From positions 57,272 to 121,271 of the forward strand of contig CAKPQH010000004.1 of the NCBI GenBank assembly GCA_934178475.1: a DNA stretch of 64,000 nt. The letters run 5' to 3'. The position numbers were made by a program, and so were the translations under genes. Source of the stretch: an uncultured Clostridia bacterium (GTDB lineage: Bacteria; Bacillota; Clostridia; TANB77; CAG-508). This document shows positions 43,976-52,150 of this stretch, piece after piece (the first letter of the stretch is position 1; each line of letters begins with the position of its first letter). Below the pieces are notes generated by a model. That model ran no database searches, had not been told where the DNA came from, and saw nothing but the letters and a program-made list of their open reading frames with translations.

Positions 43976-44805
43976 TATTCTATAATTTTAGGTAAAAAAT
44001 TAGTTAAATATAAATCAAGTTTTGATTTTAATGTATCAGTCATTTCTGGATTTATATAAACTATTCTAACTCTTTTAGGCTGATTCTCTAATAATTCGAA
44101 GCTTTGACATTCTTTAAAATTAAATCTCGTTTTATCTGGATTTTTTCCAGCTTTCAATGGTCTTTCTTTATAATGTTTTTCTAATTTTCCATTGGGTACG
44201 CACATAATAGAAATCATTTCTGTTTTTTTAGTTATTGCATTACTTAATATAGTTACAAAATATGTTAAATTTATCTTTCTTTCACCATTACTTTTGTGAT
44301 ATATAGTTGGTAAATTTGGTGCATATGGTCTTATTGTTTCAGTCTCTCTCCCTTTATTTACAATCATATTACCTTTATATGAATTTTGATTTACACCAAT
44401 AAAAATCGATGTGTTGAAATCTCCAATATTGTCGTTTTCTCCTCCATCAGTTGTGAGTACAGATTTCAAATCAATATGTATATATGCATCATCTACTTCA
44501 AAAAATAAATCAGAACTTACCGGACTAGAATTTGGTTGACCAGCTATTTTACCATTTAGTAAAGCATACACAATTCTTTCTGATCCAACTGCAAAATCTG
44601 ATGTTCCTCCTTTATCAGTTCCATACAAACCTTCCCAATCATCTTTTATATCATTTTTTGAATCAAATCCTCTAATTATTTCATCTTCAGCGTATTTCAA
44701 AAAATACCAATATTTTTTTAAATATTTATATTCTAATTGTTCTATTTGTTCCAATGTTAAATCAGAATCGTCATGTCTATATTTATCTGTTACTTTATCA
44801 AACAT
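43975..44805 (-). CDS. Type II restriction endonuclease (PD-(D/E)XK), putative
   Basis: 276 residues. A PD-(D/E)XK core is visible: SSDLFFEVDDAYIHIDLKSV gives Asp99, then D-x-K at 112-114, with GGTSDFAVGSERIVYALLNG before it. C-terminal half contains FVTILSNAITKKTEMISIM. Direct neighbour and convergent partner of the 5mC methyltransferase, so it is the most likely cognate endonuclease. The ATG at 44805 has AAGGAGGT 6 bases upstream; a longer reading from 44823 would place that RBS inside the gene. No named REase is recognised. Confidence 0.75.
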   Translation of the reverse strand: MFDKVTDKYRHDDSDLTLEQIEQLEYKYLKKYWYFLKYAEDEIIRGFDSKNDIKDDWEGLYGTDKGGTSDFAVGSERIVYALLNGKIAGQPNSSPVSSDLFFEVDDAYIHIDLKSVLTTDGGENDNIGDFNTSIFIGVNQNSYKGNMIVNKGRETETIRPYAPNLPTIYHKSNGERKINLTYFVTILSNAITKKTEMISIMCVPNGKLEKHYKERPLKAGKNPDKTRFNFKECQSFELLENQPKRVRIVYINPEMTDTLKSKLDLYLTNFLPKIIE

Positions 44806-44874
44806 TATTTTTACCTCCTTCATATTTTTTTACATTTTATAATATATTCTATATTTTTTCAACAAAACTAGTGT

Positions 44875-45186
44875 TCAATATTTATAATAATTAAAAACAT
44901 CCAATAATTCATTCCATATCTTTCCTAATTCTTTTTTCACTTCATCTAACGAAACAACCTTCAAATATCCATAATTTGCCCAACGTGTTAATTGATTAAT
45001 ATTGTTTCCTATCTTTCTAAGTTTTGCTTCAAATTTCTCTATACCTTCAATTATAATAATATCTTTATCCAGTCCCTGTTCAATTAAATACATAGATAAA
45101 CTCATACCTGCTTTTTCACTTAATTTTATTAATTCTTCTTTTTCTTTTTTAGTAACTCTAATATTTATTACTTGTTCTTTTCTCAA
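44875..45186 (-). CDS. mobC: MobC-like relaxosome accessory protein
   Basis: 103 residues: N-terminal ribbon-helix-helix (INIRVTKKEKEELIKLSEKAGMSLSMYLIEQ) and the MobC C-terminal signature FEAKLRKIGNNINQLTRWAN. MobC proteins bind oriT and help the relaxase nick it. TTG start with GGAGGTG 7 bases upstream. The gene that should follow, a relaxase, is absent: the restriction gene lies directly downstream. Confidence 0.85.
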   Translation of the reverse strand: MRKEQVINIRVTKKEKEELIKLSEKAGMSLSMYLIEQGLDKDIIIIEGIEKFEAKLRKIGNNINQLTRWANYGYLKVVSLDEVKKELGKIWNELLDVFNYYKY

Positions 45187-45214
45187 ATTATCACCTCCAA
45201 ATATTATATAAAAG

Positions 45215-45260
45215 GGTCTGGGATTTTCCCACTAATCATCTATTTGTATATACAAATGGG
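45215..45260. promoter_or_regulatory. Palindrome cluster upstream of mobC (candidate oriT or operator)
   Basis: Contains TGGGATTTTCCCA (45219-45231) and the perfect 16-base palindrome ATTTGTATATACAAAT (45242-45257). Its position directly upstream of mobC fits an oriT remnant or a MobC operator. No known nick-site consensus was recognised. The rest of the gap to the DnaC-like gene holds only a terminator. Confidence 0.4.
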
Positions 45261-45320
45261 AATCTTGCTAAAAACATTTCTCTTATTTTAGTTCTTATTG
45301 CTCCAAAATAATATAAAAAG

Positions 45321-45348
45321 AAAAGTGACATTTTTATCTGCCACTAAT
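45321..45348 (-). terminator. Terminator after the DnaC-like gene
   Basis: On the minus strand AGTGGCA pairs with TGTCACT, followed by TTTCTTTTT. Confidence 0.6.
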
Positions 45349-45389
45349 CATTTTACATCTAAAGTAATTTAGCTTGTACTCCAGTTATC

Positions 45390-46259
45390 TCAACTATTTC
45401 GTAGCGATTTCCTAATTAGGGAATCGCTCATTCTATGGTCATCGTCCTTAATTTCAATACCACCACACATTTCATATAATCTTGAAATTATTGAATCAAC
45501 AATACTATAATTTTTATTTATACATAATCTTTCTCTTAATTGATTTCTGTTATAATTTGTGGTTATAACAATCGGCAAATAATTATTATATCTATTATTC
45601 ACTATCAAAAATAATTTTTCTAATACCCATTCTGTTGGCTTTTCTTTTCCTAAATCATCAATCACTAAAAGATCAACACTAGAATATAAATTCAAATAGT
45701 CTTTATCAGAAACTTCTGAATCACTATATGAATCTCTAATAAAATCTAACAATTGTATTAAAGCTCCAAATATTACTGATTTTCCGTTCTTAATAATTTC
45801 ATTTGCAATACATGATGCCAAATAAGTTTTACCTACACCATAAGCTCCTGTTATAAAAAGTCCTTTATTTGTTGTTCCTTTTATCAATTTATCTACATAT
45901 TTTTTAACATTTTCATAAGCATTTTTATTCTTATTTGTTATTTTATAATTTTCAAATGTGCTATTTAATTGACGTTTTCCCAAATTATTATTTTTAAATA
46001 ATTTGTTTATTTTACTTAAATTGATTTTTCTTATTTTATCTTTTTCAATATATTCATCATATTGTTGCCAAATTTTACTAGCTTCATTACAAGTACATCT
46101 TTCGTATGCTGTTGCTATATCTTTATAAACAATATTGACATATAGTGCAGTATAATCATTTATATGTAATAACTTTCCACAGAATTTGCACTGCTTGTGC
46201 ATTTTATTATCAGTATCTAAAACTATGTCAGAAATCAATTGTTTTGAATCCACTACCAT
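45390..46259 (-). CDS. DnaC/IstB-like helicase loader ATPase
   Basis: About 289 residues. N-terminal zinc-ribbon-like part with CKFCGKLL and CTC; AAA+ ATPase with Walker A GAYGVGKT, Walker B LLVIDDLGKEKPTEW, sensor I TTNYNRNQL and the arginine-finger segment ISRLYEMC. Such proteins load the host DnaB helicase at an element's origin. ATG at 46259 with AGGTG close upstream; a GTG two codons earlier is possible. It overlaps the replisome-organizer gene by 32 bases, so they act together. Confidence 0.88.
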   Translation of the reverse strand: MVVDSKQLISDIVLDTDNKMHKQCKFCGKLLHINDYTALYVNIVYKDIATAYERCTCNEASKIWQQYDEYIEKDKIRKINLSKINKLFKNNNLGKRQLNSTFENYKITNKNKNAYENVKKYVDKLIKGTTNKGLFITGAYGVGKTYLASCIANEIIKNGKSVIFGALIQLLDFIRDSYSDSEVSDKDYLNLYSSVDLLVIDDLGKEKPTEWVLEKLFLIVNNRYNNYLPIVITTNYNRNQLRERLCINKNYSIVDSIISRLYEMCGGIEIKDDDHRMSDSLIRKSLRNS

Positions 46260-46743
46260 TTTCACCTGCCTTTATATCATCCTTTAATCTATTATTTTCT
46301 ATTTTATTCTTTTCTGCTATATTCTCTTCTGCCACGTTACTTGACGTTTGTGTAACGTTACTTTCTTCTTTTTTCTTATCTCTAAATCTTTTTTGTCTTG
46401 CTCTATTTTGTTCTAAAATTTTCTCATATTTATCAATACTTTGATACTTATACCAGTTTTTAATTATATATGTATTTTCCTGATATATTAGCATTTCTAA
46501 ATGGATTAATTTGTTCAATATATTTTCCATTTTTGCGTCCGTTTTGTGAATGATTGTTGCAAGTTCATGCACTGTCATCGGGTTATTTTCTGAAATCATT
46601 AACTTTCCTTCTTGCATACATTGTCCTGCTATTGTTAATAATTGAATCCATACTCTAAAAAATGTGTCCCCATCACGTTCTTTGAGTAATATTTTGATTT
46701 TTGGATTTGCAAATATATCTGTAAACACTTTAATCCATTGCAT
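46228..46743 (-). CDS. Phage-type replisome organizer (N-terminal domain protein)
   Basis: 171 residues. The first ~115 form the winged-helix N-terminal domain of phage replisome organizers (WIKVFTDIFANPKIKILL, then FFRVWIQLLTIAGQC, ending IKNWYKYQSIDKYEK); the remainder is a charged, disordered tail. This protein normally binds the origin and recruits the DnaC-like loader encoded next. RBS GGAGGG (GGGAGGGAAAAC). Follows the excisionase-like gene by 13 bases. Confidence 0.85.
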   Translation of the reverse strand: MQWIKVFTDIFANPKIKILLKERDGDTFFRVWIQLLTIAGQCMQEGKLMISENNPMTVHELATIIHKTDAKMENILNKLIHLEMLIYQENTYIIKNWYKYQSIDKYEKILEQNRARQKRFRDKKKEESNVTQTSSNVAEENIAEKNKIENNRLKDDIKAGENGSGFKTIDF

Positions 46744-46756
46744 GTTTTCCCTCCCC

Positions 46757-46960
46757 CTACTTTTTTAATGATTCTTGTTCTTTATTGTTTAAGTATTCAT
46801 CTAGTGCTTGTACTCTAAATAATACTCTTCCACCAACTCTTGCACATGGTATTTGTTTTCTTCTTACTAATTGATTTACTAACCAATATGATATTCCTAA
46901 ATACTCTGCTGTTTCTTTCATTGTTAGTGTTTTTCGTTCTACCTTTGGTAATTCTGGCAT
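46757..46960 (-). CDS. xis: Excisionase/MerR-type HTH DNA-binding protein
   Basis: 67 residues with the excisionase-family helix-turn-helix: TLTMKETAEYLGISYWLVNQLVRRKQIPCARVGGRVLFRVQALDEYL. In such elements this protein promotes excision by bending the ends, and may also regulate the replication operon. ATG at 46960 chosen because AGAGGTG is 7 bases upstream. First gene of the xis-organizer-dnaC operon. Confidence 0.82.
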   Translation of the reverse strand: MPELPKVERKTLTMKETAEYLGISYWLVNQLVRRKQIPCARVGGRVLFRVQALDEYLNNKEQESLKK

Positions 46961-47205
46961 ATAATCACCTCTCTTTTTCTTAAATTCTTTATGCAAAAAT
47001 ATGTATAAATATTAAATTTTATATATTCTTGCATTTACATTTGTATAATTTAGTTAACTAATTATTATTTATTATTTTAGATGTTTTATTTGCTCTAAGA
47101 AACCGTACAGATAATAATTCTAAAATTTATTTCTATTGTATGGCTATTTCTTTATTTTTTAATTTGTAAAAAAAATTATGATTTTTGTCACATTTTCTAT
47201 TTTTA

Positions 47206-47587
47206 TTTCGCCTATTTATATAGAAGGATCAATAATTTAAAATTTTTTTAATTTTTTTTACAATTTTGGTCAGGTTTTTCACTTTTTTTTCGCCTATGTG
47301 TATAGAAGGATTAAAATTTTTTGTACTTTTACTATGATTTTTCGGTCTTTCTTCGCCTATTTGTATATAGGAATATTAAAATTTTAAAATTCTTTATAAA
47401 TTTTGTGAGATTTTTTAATTTTATTTCGCCTATTATATTAGAAAGCATAAAAATTAATTTTTTTAAATTTTTTGATAGGTTTTTCCATTTTTCTTCGCCT
47501 ATTATGTATGAAAGCATAAAAAATTAATTTTTAAAAAGTTTTTGGGAATTTTAATACTTTCATTTCGCCTTTTATATAGAAAGGTTA
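47206..47587 (+). repeat. Array of six degenerate ~70-bp tandem repeats (iteron-like)
   Basis: A core near TTTCGCCTATTTATATAGAA recurs at 47206, 47288, 47351, 47424, 47493 and 47563 (spacing 82, 63, 73, 69 and 70 bases). The AT-rich stretches between also resemble one another (runs of T, then a G-rich patch such as TTTTGATAGG or TTTTGGTCAGG, then TTTTTC). Several cores contain a short inverted repeat (CCTAT...ATAGG; CCTTT...AAAGG). It lies between the replication operon and a DUF6076-like gene, a position suited to an iteron origin or a partition/operator array. The 200 bases before it show nothing gene-like. Confidence 0.8.
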
Positions 47588-47618
47588 TAAATTTAATACA
47601 AGTTCAAGGAGGAAAATT

Positions 47619-48677
47619 ATGAATTATGAATTAGAAATAGCATTTGACTTCAAAAATTCAAAAGAGCATTTTGTAAGATACGAACCAATAGAACTAACAA
47701 ACTCAGAGAAAATACCAGAAAAACTAAAGAATAAAAAATTATATGTTTTTGAAAAGATTAAACCTAAAGCAAAAAATATCGGAACATTTCTGCTTGAATT
47801 TCTAAATTTAGATTTTTCAAATGCTTTACATTTGAACTATTTTTTAGTGCATTATTTTCTTGTTAATTTCATCGCTAATAAAAAGAATTATCTAGATTTT
47901 GAATATTATAAAAGTATTGATTTAACATCTGAAATTATGGATAATCCAAAAATAATATTAACAGAAGATGAATTTATAGATTATGCTGAAGGGACGAAAT
48001 TACTTTATTTTAGTTTTATTGACTCTGCTCAATTTGTTTTTAGGAATATCGCAGAAAAAATATATTTCAAGACATTATTTGAATCGTCTACTGAAGAAGA
48101 TTCAGATTATGAAAGTCTAAAGATTTTGAAAGACAATGAAACATATGAATCAATTTTAAATAATATATCTGAAAATTTTAAAGATATAAAAATGAACTTT
48201 GACTTAGATTCTTTCTTTTTAGGTTCTAACGCTAATAAGTCAAAAGATAATATTAGGTATTACTATTCTTCTAATGACTTTACTTGTCTTTTGTTTATTT
48301 GTATGAAAGAATTTATGAATTATAAAAATAGTTTTAGGATTGTAAAATGTAAAAATTGTAATAACTATTTTATTCCTAAAACTGCACATAAGACATTGTA
48401 TTGTGATAATATTTTTAAAGGTGGTCTAACTTGTAAGGAATTTGCTGATAAGATTTCTTCTAGTAGAACATATGCTAATGATCCTATTTGTAAAAAGTAT
48501 AGGAATAGATATAAAAATTTGAGTAAACAAGCTTCTATTAGTAATAATCCTGAAGTATTAGCTCTTTATGAAAGATATAAAGTTAATGGGGCTATTATGC
48601 TTGATAGGTATAAACATGATGAAATTAATGGTAGTGATTTTGAGAAATGGATTGATGGGATGAAAATAAGAAAATAA
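47619..48677 (+). CDS. DUF6076-like protein with C-terminal zinc-finger
   Basis: 352 residues. The N-terminal two thirds are helical and not recognised. The C-terminal part has a four-cysteine motif FRIVKCKNCNNYFIPKTA then YCDN and LTCKEF (Cys at about 244, 247, 264, 274), followed by a basic helical tail, matching the DUF6076 group of element-encoded proteins of unknown function. RBS AAGGAGG. The six-copy repeat array ends 32 bases upstream, so it may bind or be regulated by the array. Confidence 0.65.
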   Translation: MNYELEIAFDFKNSKEHFVRYEPIELTNSEKIPEKLKNKKLYVFEKIKPKAKNIGTFLLEFLNLDFSNALHLNYFLVHYFLVNFIANKKNYLDFEYYKSIDLTSEIMDNPKIILTEDEFIDYAEGTKLLYFSFIDSAQFVFRNIAEKIYFKTLFESSTEEDSDYESLKILKDNETYESILNNISENFKDIKMNFDLDSFFLGSNANKSKDNIRYYYSSNDFTCLLFICMKEFMNYKNSFRIVKCKNCNNYFIPKTAHKTLYCDNIFKGGLTCKEFADKISSSRTYANDPICKKYRNRYKNLSKQASISNNPEVLALYERYKVNGAIMLDRYKHDEINGSDFEKWIDGMKIRK

Positions 48678-48681
48678 ATAT

Positions 48682-48711
48682 AATTAAAAGTGCAAAAATT
48701 GCACTTTAATT
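48682..48711. terminator. Bidirectional terminator
   Basis: AATTAAAAGTGCAA (48682-48695) pairs with TTGCACTTTAATT (48699-48711). Confidence 0.75.
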
Positions 48712-48715
48712 ATGT

Positions 48716-50401
48716 TTAAAAATAATATTTAGATAAAAAAACATTATATTTACTAATAAAATTTTCTTTATTTGAAATATTCGAATATAGTCCTATTTTT
48801 TCAATAACTTTATTGATTGGAAATTTTTCTAGTTTTCTAGTAGAATATATCATTTGGTATGTATATCTTCCCAATGGTCCCCATACATTTACTTTATCTT
48901 CATTATAATCTTTCAATGCATAGAAGACACTAATCAATATTTCAGAAGAAATAAATAATTCTGGATATTCATCTCCTACATATAAAAAATCATCTAATAC
49001 TGGTTGTAAATCTTTATATAAATATTCACTTAGTGGATATTTATAATCTTTTTGTGGAAAGAATACTTTAAAATCAATATTTAAATCACTCATATTATCA
49101 CATACTACTAATAATAAATAATTATTATCATAATATCTTCCACTATTAATTGTCCTGTTTATTTCTAATTCTAACACATCTTTTAATACTCTGTAATTCT
49201 TTGCTTCTAATGCACTAATTATCACAACATAATACATTAAATATAAAGGATAATATAATAAATTTATATTTCTATCTTTGGGAATTGTTCTTGACATTAT
49301 TTTTAAAATTAAATTTGAATATAGTTCTCCTCCATAATAAGTTAAAAGTATTAGAATTTTTAATAACACCTCTACATCACACTTGTATAATTCAACTGTT
49401 TGGGCAAAATTTTCGTCATTATTAATATTATAATTTTCTTTATATAATGACGTTTTAGTCAAATATATTCTTAATTGATTATTTACTATATCTGTTATTT
49501 TTATAAAGCTTTTACTATCCGACAATAAACTTTTTATTTCTTCAATAATTTTTTCATCTTCAAAAGTACTATGCTCTCTATTTAAGTTATTTATTTCAAC
49601 TAAAAAATCATCATCTTTTGTTATGTCTGAATCATTTGAAAAAATTTCATCATAATTAAATATAAAATCCCCTTCTCCCAATAATGTTCCATAGCCTGGT
49701 GTCTGTCTTGAACTTGGATCTGTTGCAACTTTATTATATACATAATTCATAACTGAACTAGCACATATTACTCCTTGATCTGTTTTAGCCGCACCATTTA
49801 AAGCTTCTAATAAATAACCTGTAAAAATGGAATTATTAGTTCTAGCTCCTGAATCTTTAACTCTTTGGTCAGATTTTCCTGCTGTTAATACTTGTCTTGA
49901 TTGTCTTCTTATCATATCTTTTAAAAATCTTTTAGAATTATTTCCTCGCATTAATGCTAGTCCACTGTAACAAGCATCCATTATAAAAAATATGTGTTTT
50001 GCTTTTATTAATTCAGATTGATTTATTAATACATCCCAACTTATTAAAGTGTTCATCTTAATTTCTGTTCCATCGTAAGGAATTAAAAATCCTTTTTCTT
50101 TTTGGATTGTTGGGTATGTAGAGCCATGTCCGGCAAAAAAAATGATAACTGAATCATTTATTGCTGTTTCTTTAACTAAATTATAAAAATTATCCATTAT
50201 ATTTTGATGTGTTGCCTCTTCATTCGTTAATATTTTAATATTATCTTCTTTGTATTTAAATTTATTTATCAAAATATCTTTAACTGCTTTTGCATCATTT
50301 ACTGCATATTCTAAATTAGATAAGTTTTTATACTCATTTATTCCAATTATTAATGCAAAATGTTCATCATAACTATCTTTTAATACATTTGCCATTTCCA
50401 T
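48716..50401 (-). CDS. Caspase-like (C14) protease
   Basis: 561 residues. The N-terminal caspase domain (~12-255) starts HFALIIGINEYKNLSNLEYAVNDAKAV and has both catalytic residues: His92 in IIFFAGHGS and Cys144 in FFIMDACYSG; a C-terminal subdomain includes SRQTPGYG. The remaining ~300 residues are helical and unrecognised, possibly the sensor or binding domain. Prokaryotic caspases act in several anti-phage systems by cleaving toxin or effector partners; here no partner gene shares its operon. ATG at 50401 has GAGGAAA upstream; a longer form from 50431 is possible. Confidence 0.82.
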   Translation of the reverse strand: MEMANVLKDSYDEHFALIIGINEYKNLSNLEYAVNDAKAVKDILINKFKYKEDNIKILTNEEATHQNIMDNFYNLVKETAINDSVIIFFAGHGSTYPTIQKEKGFLIPYDGTEIKMNTLISWDVLINQSELIKAKHIFFIMDACYSGLALMRGNNSKRFLKDMIRRQSRQVLTAGKSDQRVKDSGARTNNSIFTGYLLEALNGAAKTDQGVICASSVMNYVYNKVATDPSSRQTPGYGTLLGEGDFIFNYDEIFSNDSDITKDDDFLVEINNLNREHSTFEDEKIIEEIKSLLSDSKSFIKITDIVNNQLRIYLTKTSLYKENYNINNDENFAQTVELYKCDVEVLLKILILLTYYGGELYSNLILKIMSRTIPKDRNINLLYYPLYLMYYVVIISALEAKNYRVLKDVLELEINRTINSGRYYDNNYLLLVVCDNMSDLNIDFKVFFPQKDYKYPLSEYLYKDLQPVLDDFLYVGDEYPELFISSEILISVFYALKDYNEDKVNVWGPLGRYTYQMIYSTRKLEKFPINKVIEKIGLYSNISNKENFISKYNVFLSKYYF

Positions 50402-50596
50402 CTTTCCTCTCTTATGTAAAAATTTTATCATATTTTGGATAAATTATCTAGTAAAATACTATAATTAGTTCACCCTACATCTTCCAAAATTCCCATCCAT
50501 ATCCCCTGTCGGGTTTTGTTTTCCAATCCAAAAATGTTACAATAAAAACATAGTAATACAAACAATTACTAAAAACAACAGAAAGGAGGCAAAAAA

Positions 50597-51796
50597 GTGA
50601 CAGGTAGTATTGAAAAGCGAGGAAAAAACAGTTACAGGCTAGTAGTATTCAAAGGATATGACCTAGATGGCAGACCAATAAGACATCAAAAAACAATACA
50701 CTGCAAGAAAAAATCAGAAGCACAAATAGAACTTGCAAAATTTCTAACAGAAGTAGAAAGTGGACTAATAGTAGACGGAAACATCCCAACATTTGCACAA
50801 TATGTGGAAATATGGACAAAAGATTATGCATTAAAGTAACTAGCACCATCAACTTATTATAGATACAAACGTATGCTAGAAACAAGAATCACTCCATATT
50901 TTGGACATTATAAGCTAAATAAAATCAAACCAACAGACATTATGAGATTTTATGATTTACTTGAAGAAGATACTCAAATTGTTAGAAGAAAAAACAACAA
51001 TGGAAAGAAAACAAGAAAGCCACTATCTCAAAAGACAATATTAGAACATCATCGTTTGCTATCGGCAATGCTTCATAGAGCAGTATATTGGCAACTTATT
51101 GTAAGCAATCCTGCTGAACGTGTTCAACCGCCAAAAACATCTAAGCCGTTAAGACGTCATTATGATGAAGAACAAACTAAAATTCTTGTTGATAATTTAC
51201 AAAAGTTAAAAGGCAGTCAAATTAAATATCGTACTGCAATTTTACTTGATATTTTTACTGGTGCAAGGCTTGGTGAACTTGTTGGACTTGAATGGAGTGA
51301 TATTGATTTTAAAAATGGTATTATCAATATTAATAAATCTAGTCAATATCTTTCTGAAAAAGGAGTTTTTACTAAGGCACCTAAAACAGAAAGTTCAATA
51401 AGAGATGTTGCAATACCTGATTTTATCGTTTCTTTACTTGAGGAATATAAGTTATGGTATGATGAACAAAAATCAATTGTAGGCGATTTCTGGCACGAAT
51501 CTAACAGGTTATTTGTTCAAGATGATGGTAAACCTATTCATCCATCTACAATTAGCAAATGGTTTGAACAGTTTGTTAAAAAGATTGGATTGCCTGTAAT
51601 TAATTTTCATGGTTTAAGACATACAAATGCAACTCTTCTTATTTCTCAACAAGTTGATGTTGCAACAGTATCTGCTAGGCTTGGTCATGCACAAATTACT
51701 ACTACATACAATTTCTATGTTCACCCACTAAAATCTCATGATAGGACTGCTGGAAATGTATTAGAGAATTTGTTAATTTCAAGCAAGGCAGATTAG
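50597..51796 (+). pseudogene. int: Tyrosine integrase interrupted by an in-frame TAA
   Basis: GTG start, AAAGGAGG upstream. Residues 1-80 are the Tn916-type arm-binding domain (GSIEKRGKNSYRLVVFKGYD, ...EAQIELAKFL) and the start of the core-binding domain; the codon at 50837-50839 is TAA, and the same frame then continues LAPSTYYRYKRMLETRITPYF through an intact catalytic domain: Arg in TGARLGELVG, HGLRHTNATLL, GHAQITTTYNFYVH with the nucleophilic Tyr. Only one base separates TAA from CAA/AAA/GAA. As written a full integrase is not made; a restart at 50873 would give a fragment without the arm-binding domain. Confidence 0.9.
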
Positions 51797-51917
51797 TAAT
51801 TCAATATTATCTAAAAATCTTTTTTGTAACTCTCATATTTATATTTTTTTGATTTACTTTGTTGCAAAAATGACTTTAAGAATTTTTATGAAATGAGCTT
51901 TTCTTAGAGGTTCTATG

Positions 51918-51955
51918 TCAATTGGGAAGTTGCTCCCCAATTTCTCCCCAATTTG
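51918..51955 (+). repeat. Arm-type repeat, copy 3, at the right end
   Basis: CCCCAATTTCTCCCCAATTT at 51935-51954, preceded by an inverted partner TGTCAATTGGG at 51917-51927 and followed by GACA, so TGTCAAATTGGGG can be read on both strands. It lies 139 bases after the integrase stop and 120 bases before the candidate attR. Confidence 0.7.
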
Positions 51956-52074
51956 ACATAATAGTACTATTTTAAAGCATTATAGCAACCAATTTGAAGG
52001 CGACAAAAAATCGCTACAACCACTTAAGCTGTAACGATTAAATCAAAATTGTAAAATAAAATCATTTCAAACTC

Positions 52075-52090
52075 ACCTTAGGGTTATGAG
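52075..52090 (+). repeat. Candidate attR of the island
   Basis: ACCTTAGGGTTATGAG, one mismatch from 31591-31606. The 350-base gap between the integrase and the next gene contains only this repeat, the arm repeat and a GCTACAACC...GTAACGATT stretch of no evident meaning. Beyond 52090 the sequence is taken as chromosome. Confidence 0.65.
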
Positions 52091-52150
52091 CAAAACTGTT
52101 TATATTTCTAATCCCTCTAAATAACTCTTCTTGTAGAATCTTCAATATCC

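Noticed and set aside
47332..47517. Reading frames on both strands encoding ~23-residue repeated peptides
   Set aside because: They arise because the DNA repeat period is near a multiple of three; no ribosome-binding site, very biased composition, and the frame breaks across the less regular units.
47206..47587. Possible CRISPR array
   Set aside because: Repeats are degenerate, spacing varies from 63 to 82, the intervening sequences resemble each other rather than being unique spacers, and no cas genes are present.
50597..50839. TAA reassigned as a sense codon
   Set aside because: TAA ends most other genes in the window at expected lengths, so the in-frame TAA is a mutation.
50873..51796. 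Separate complete integrase gene starting at 50873
   Set aside because: Same frame as the upstream fragment, no ribosome-binding site, and it would start inside the core-binding domain; better seen as the rest of one interrupted gene.
31591..52090. Complete self-transferable ICE
   Set aside because: No relaxase, coupling protein or type IV secretion genes are present; only mobC, excisionase, replication genes and a broken integrase.
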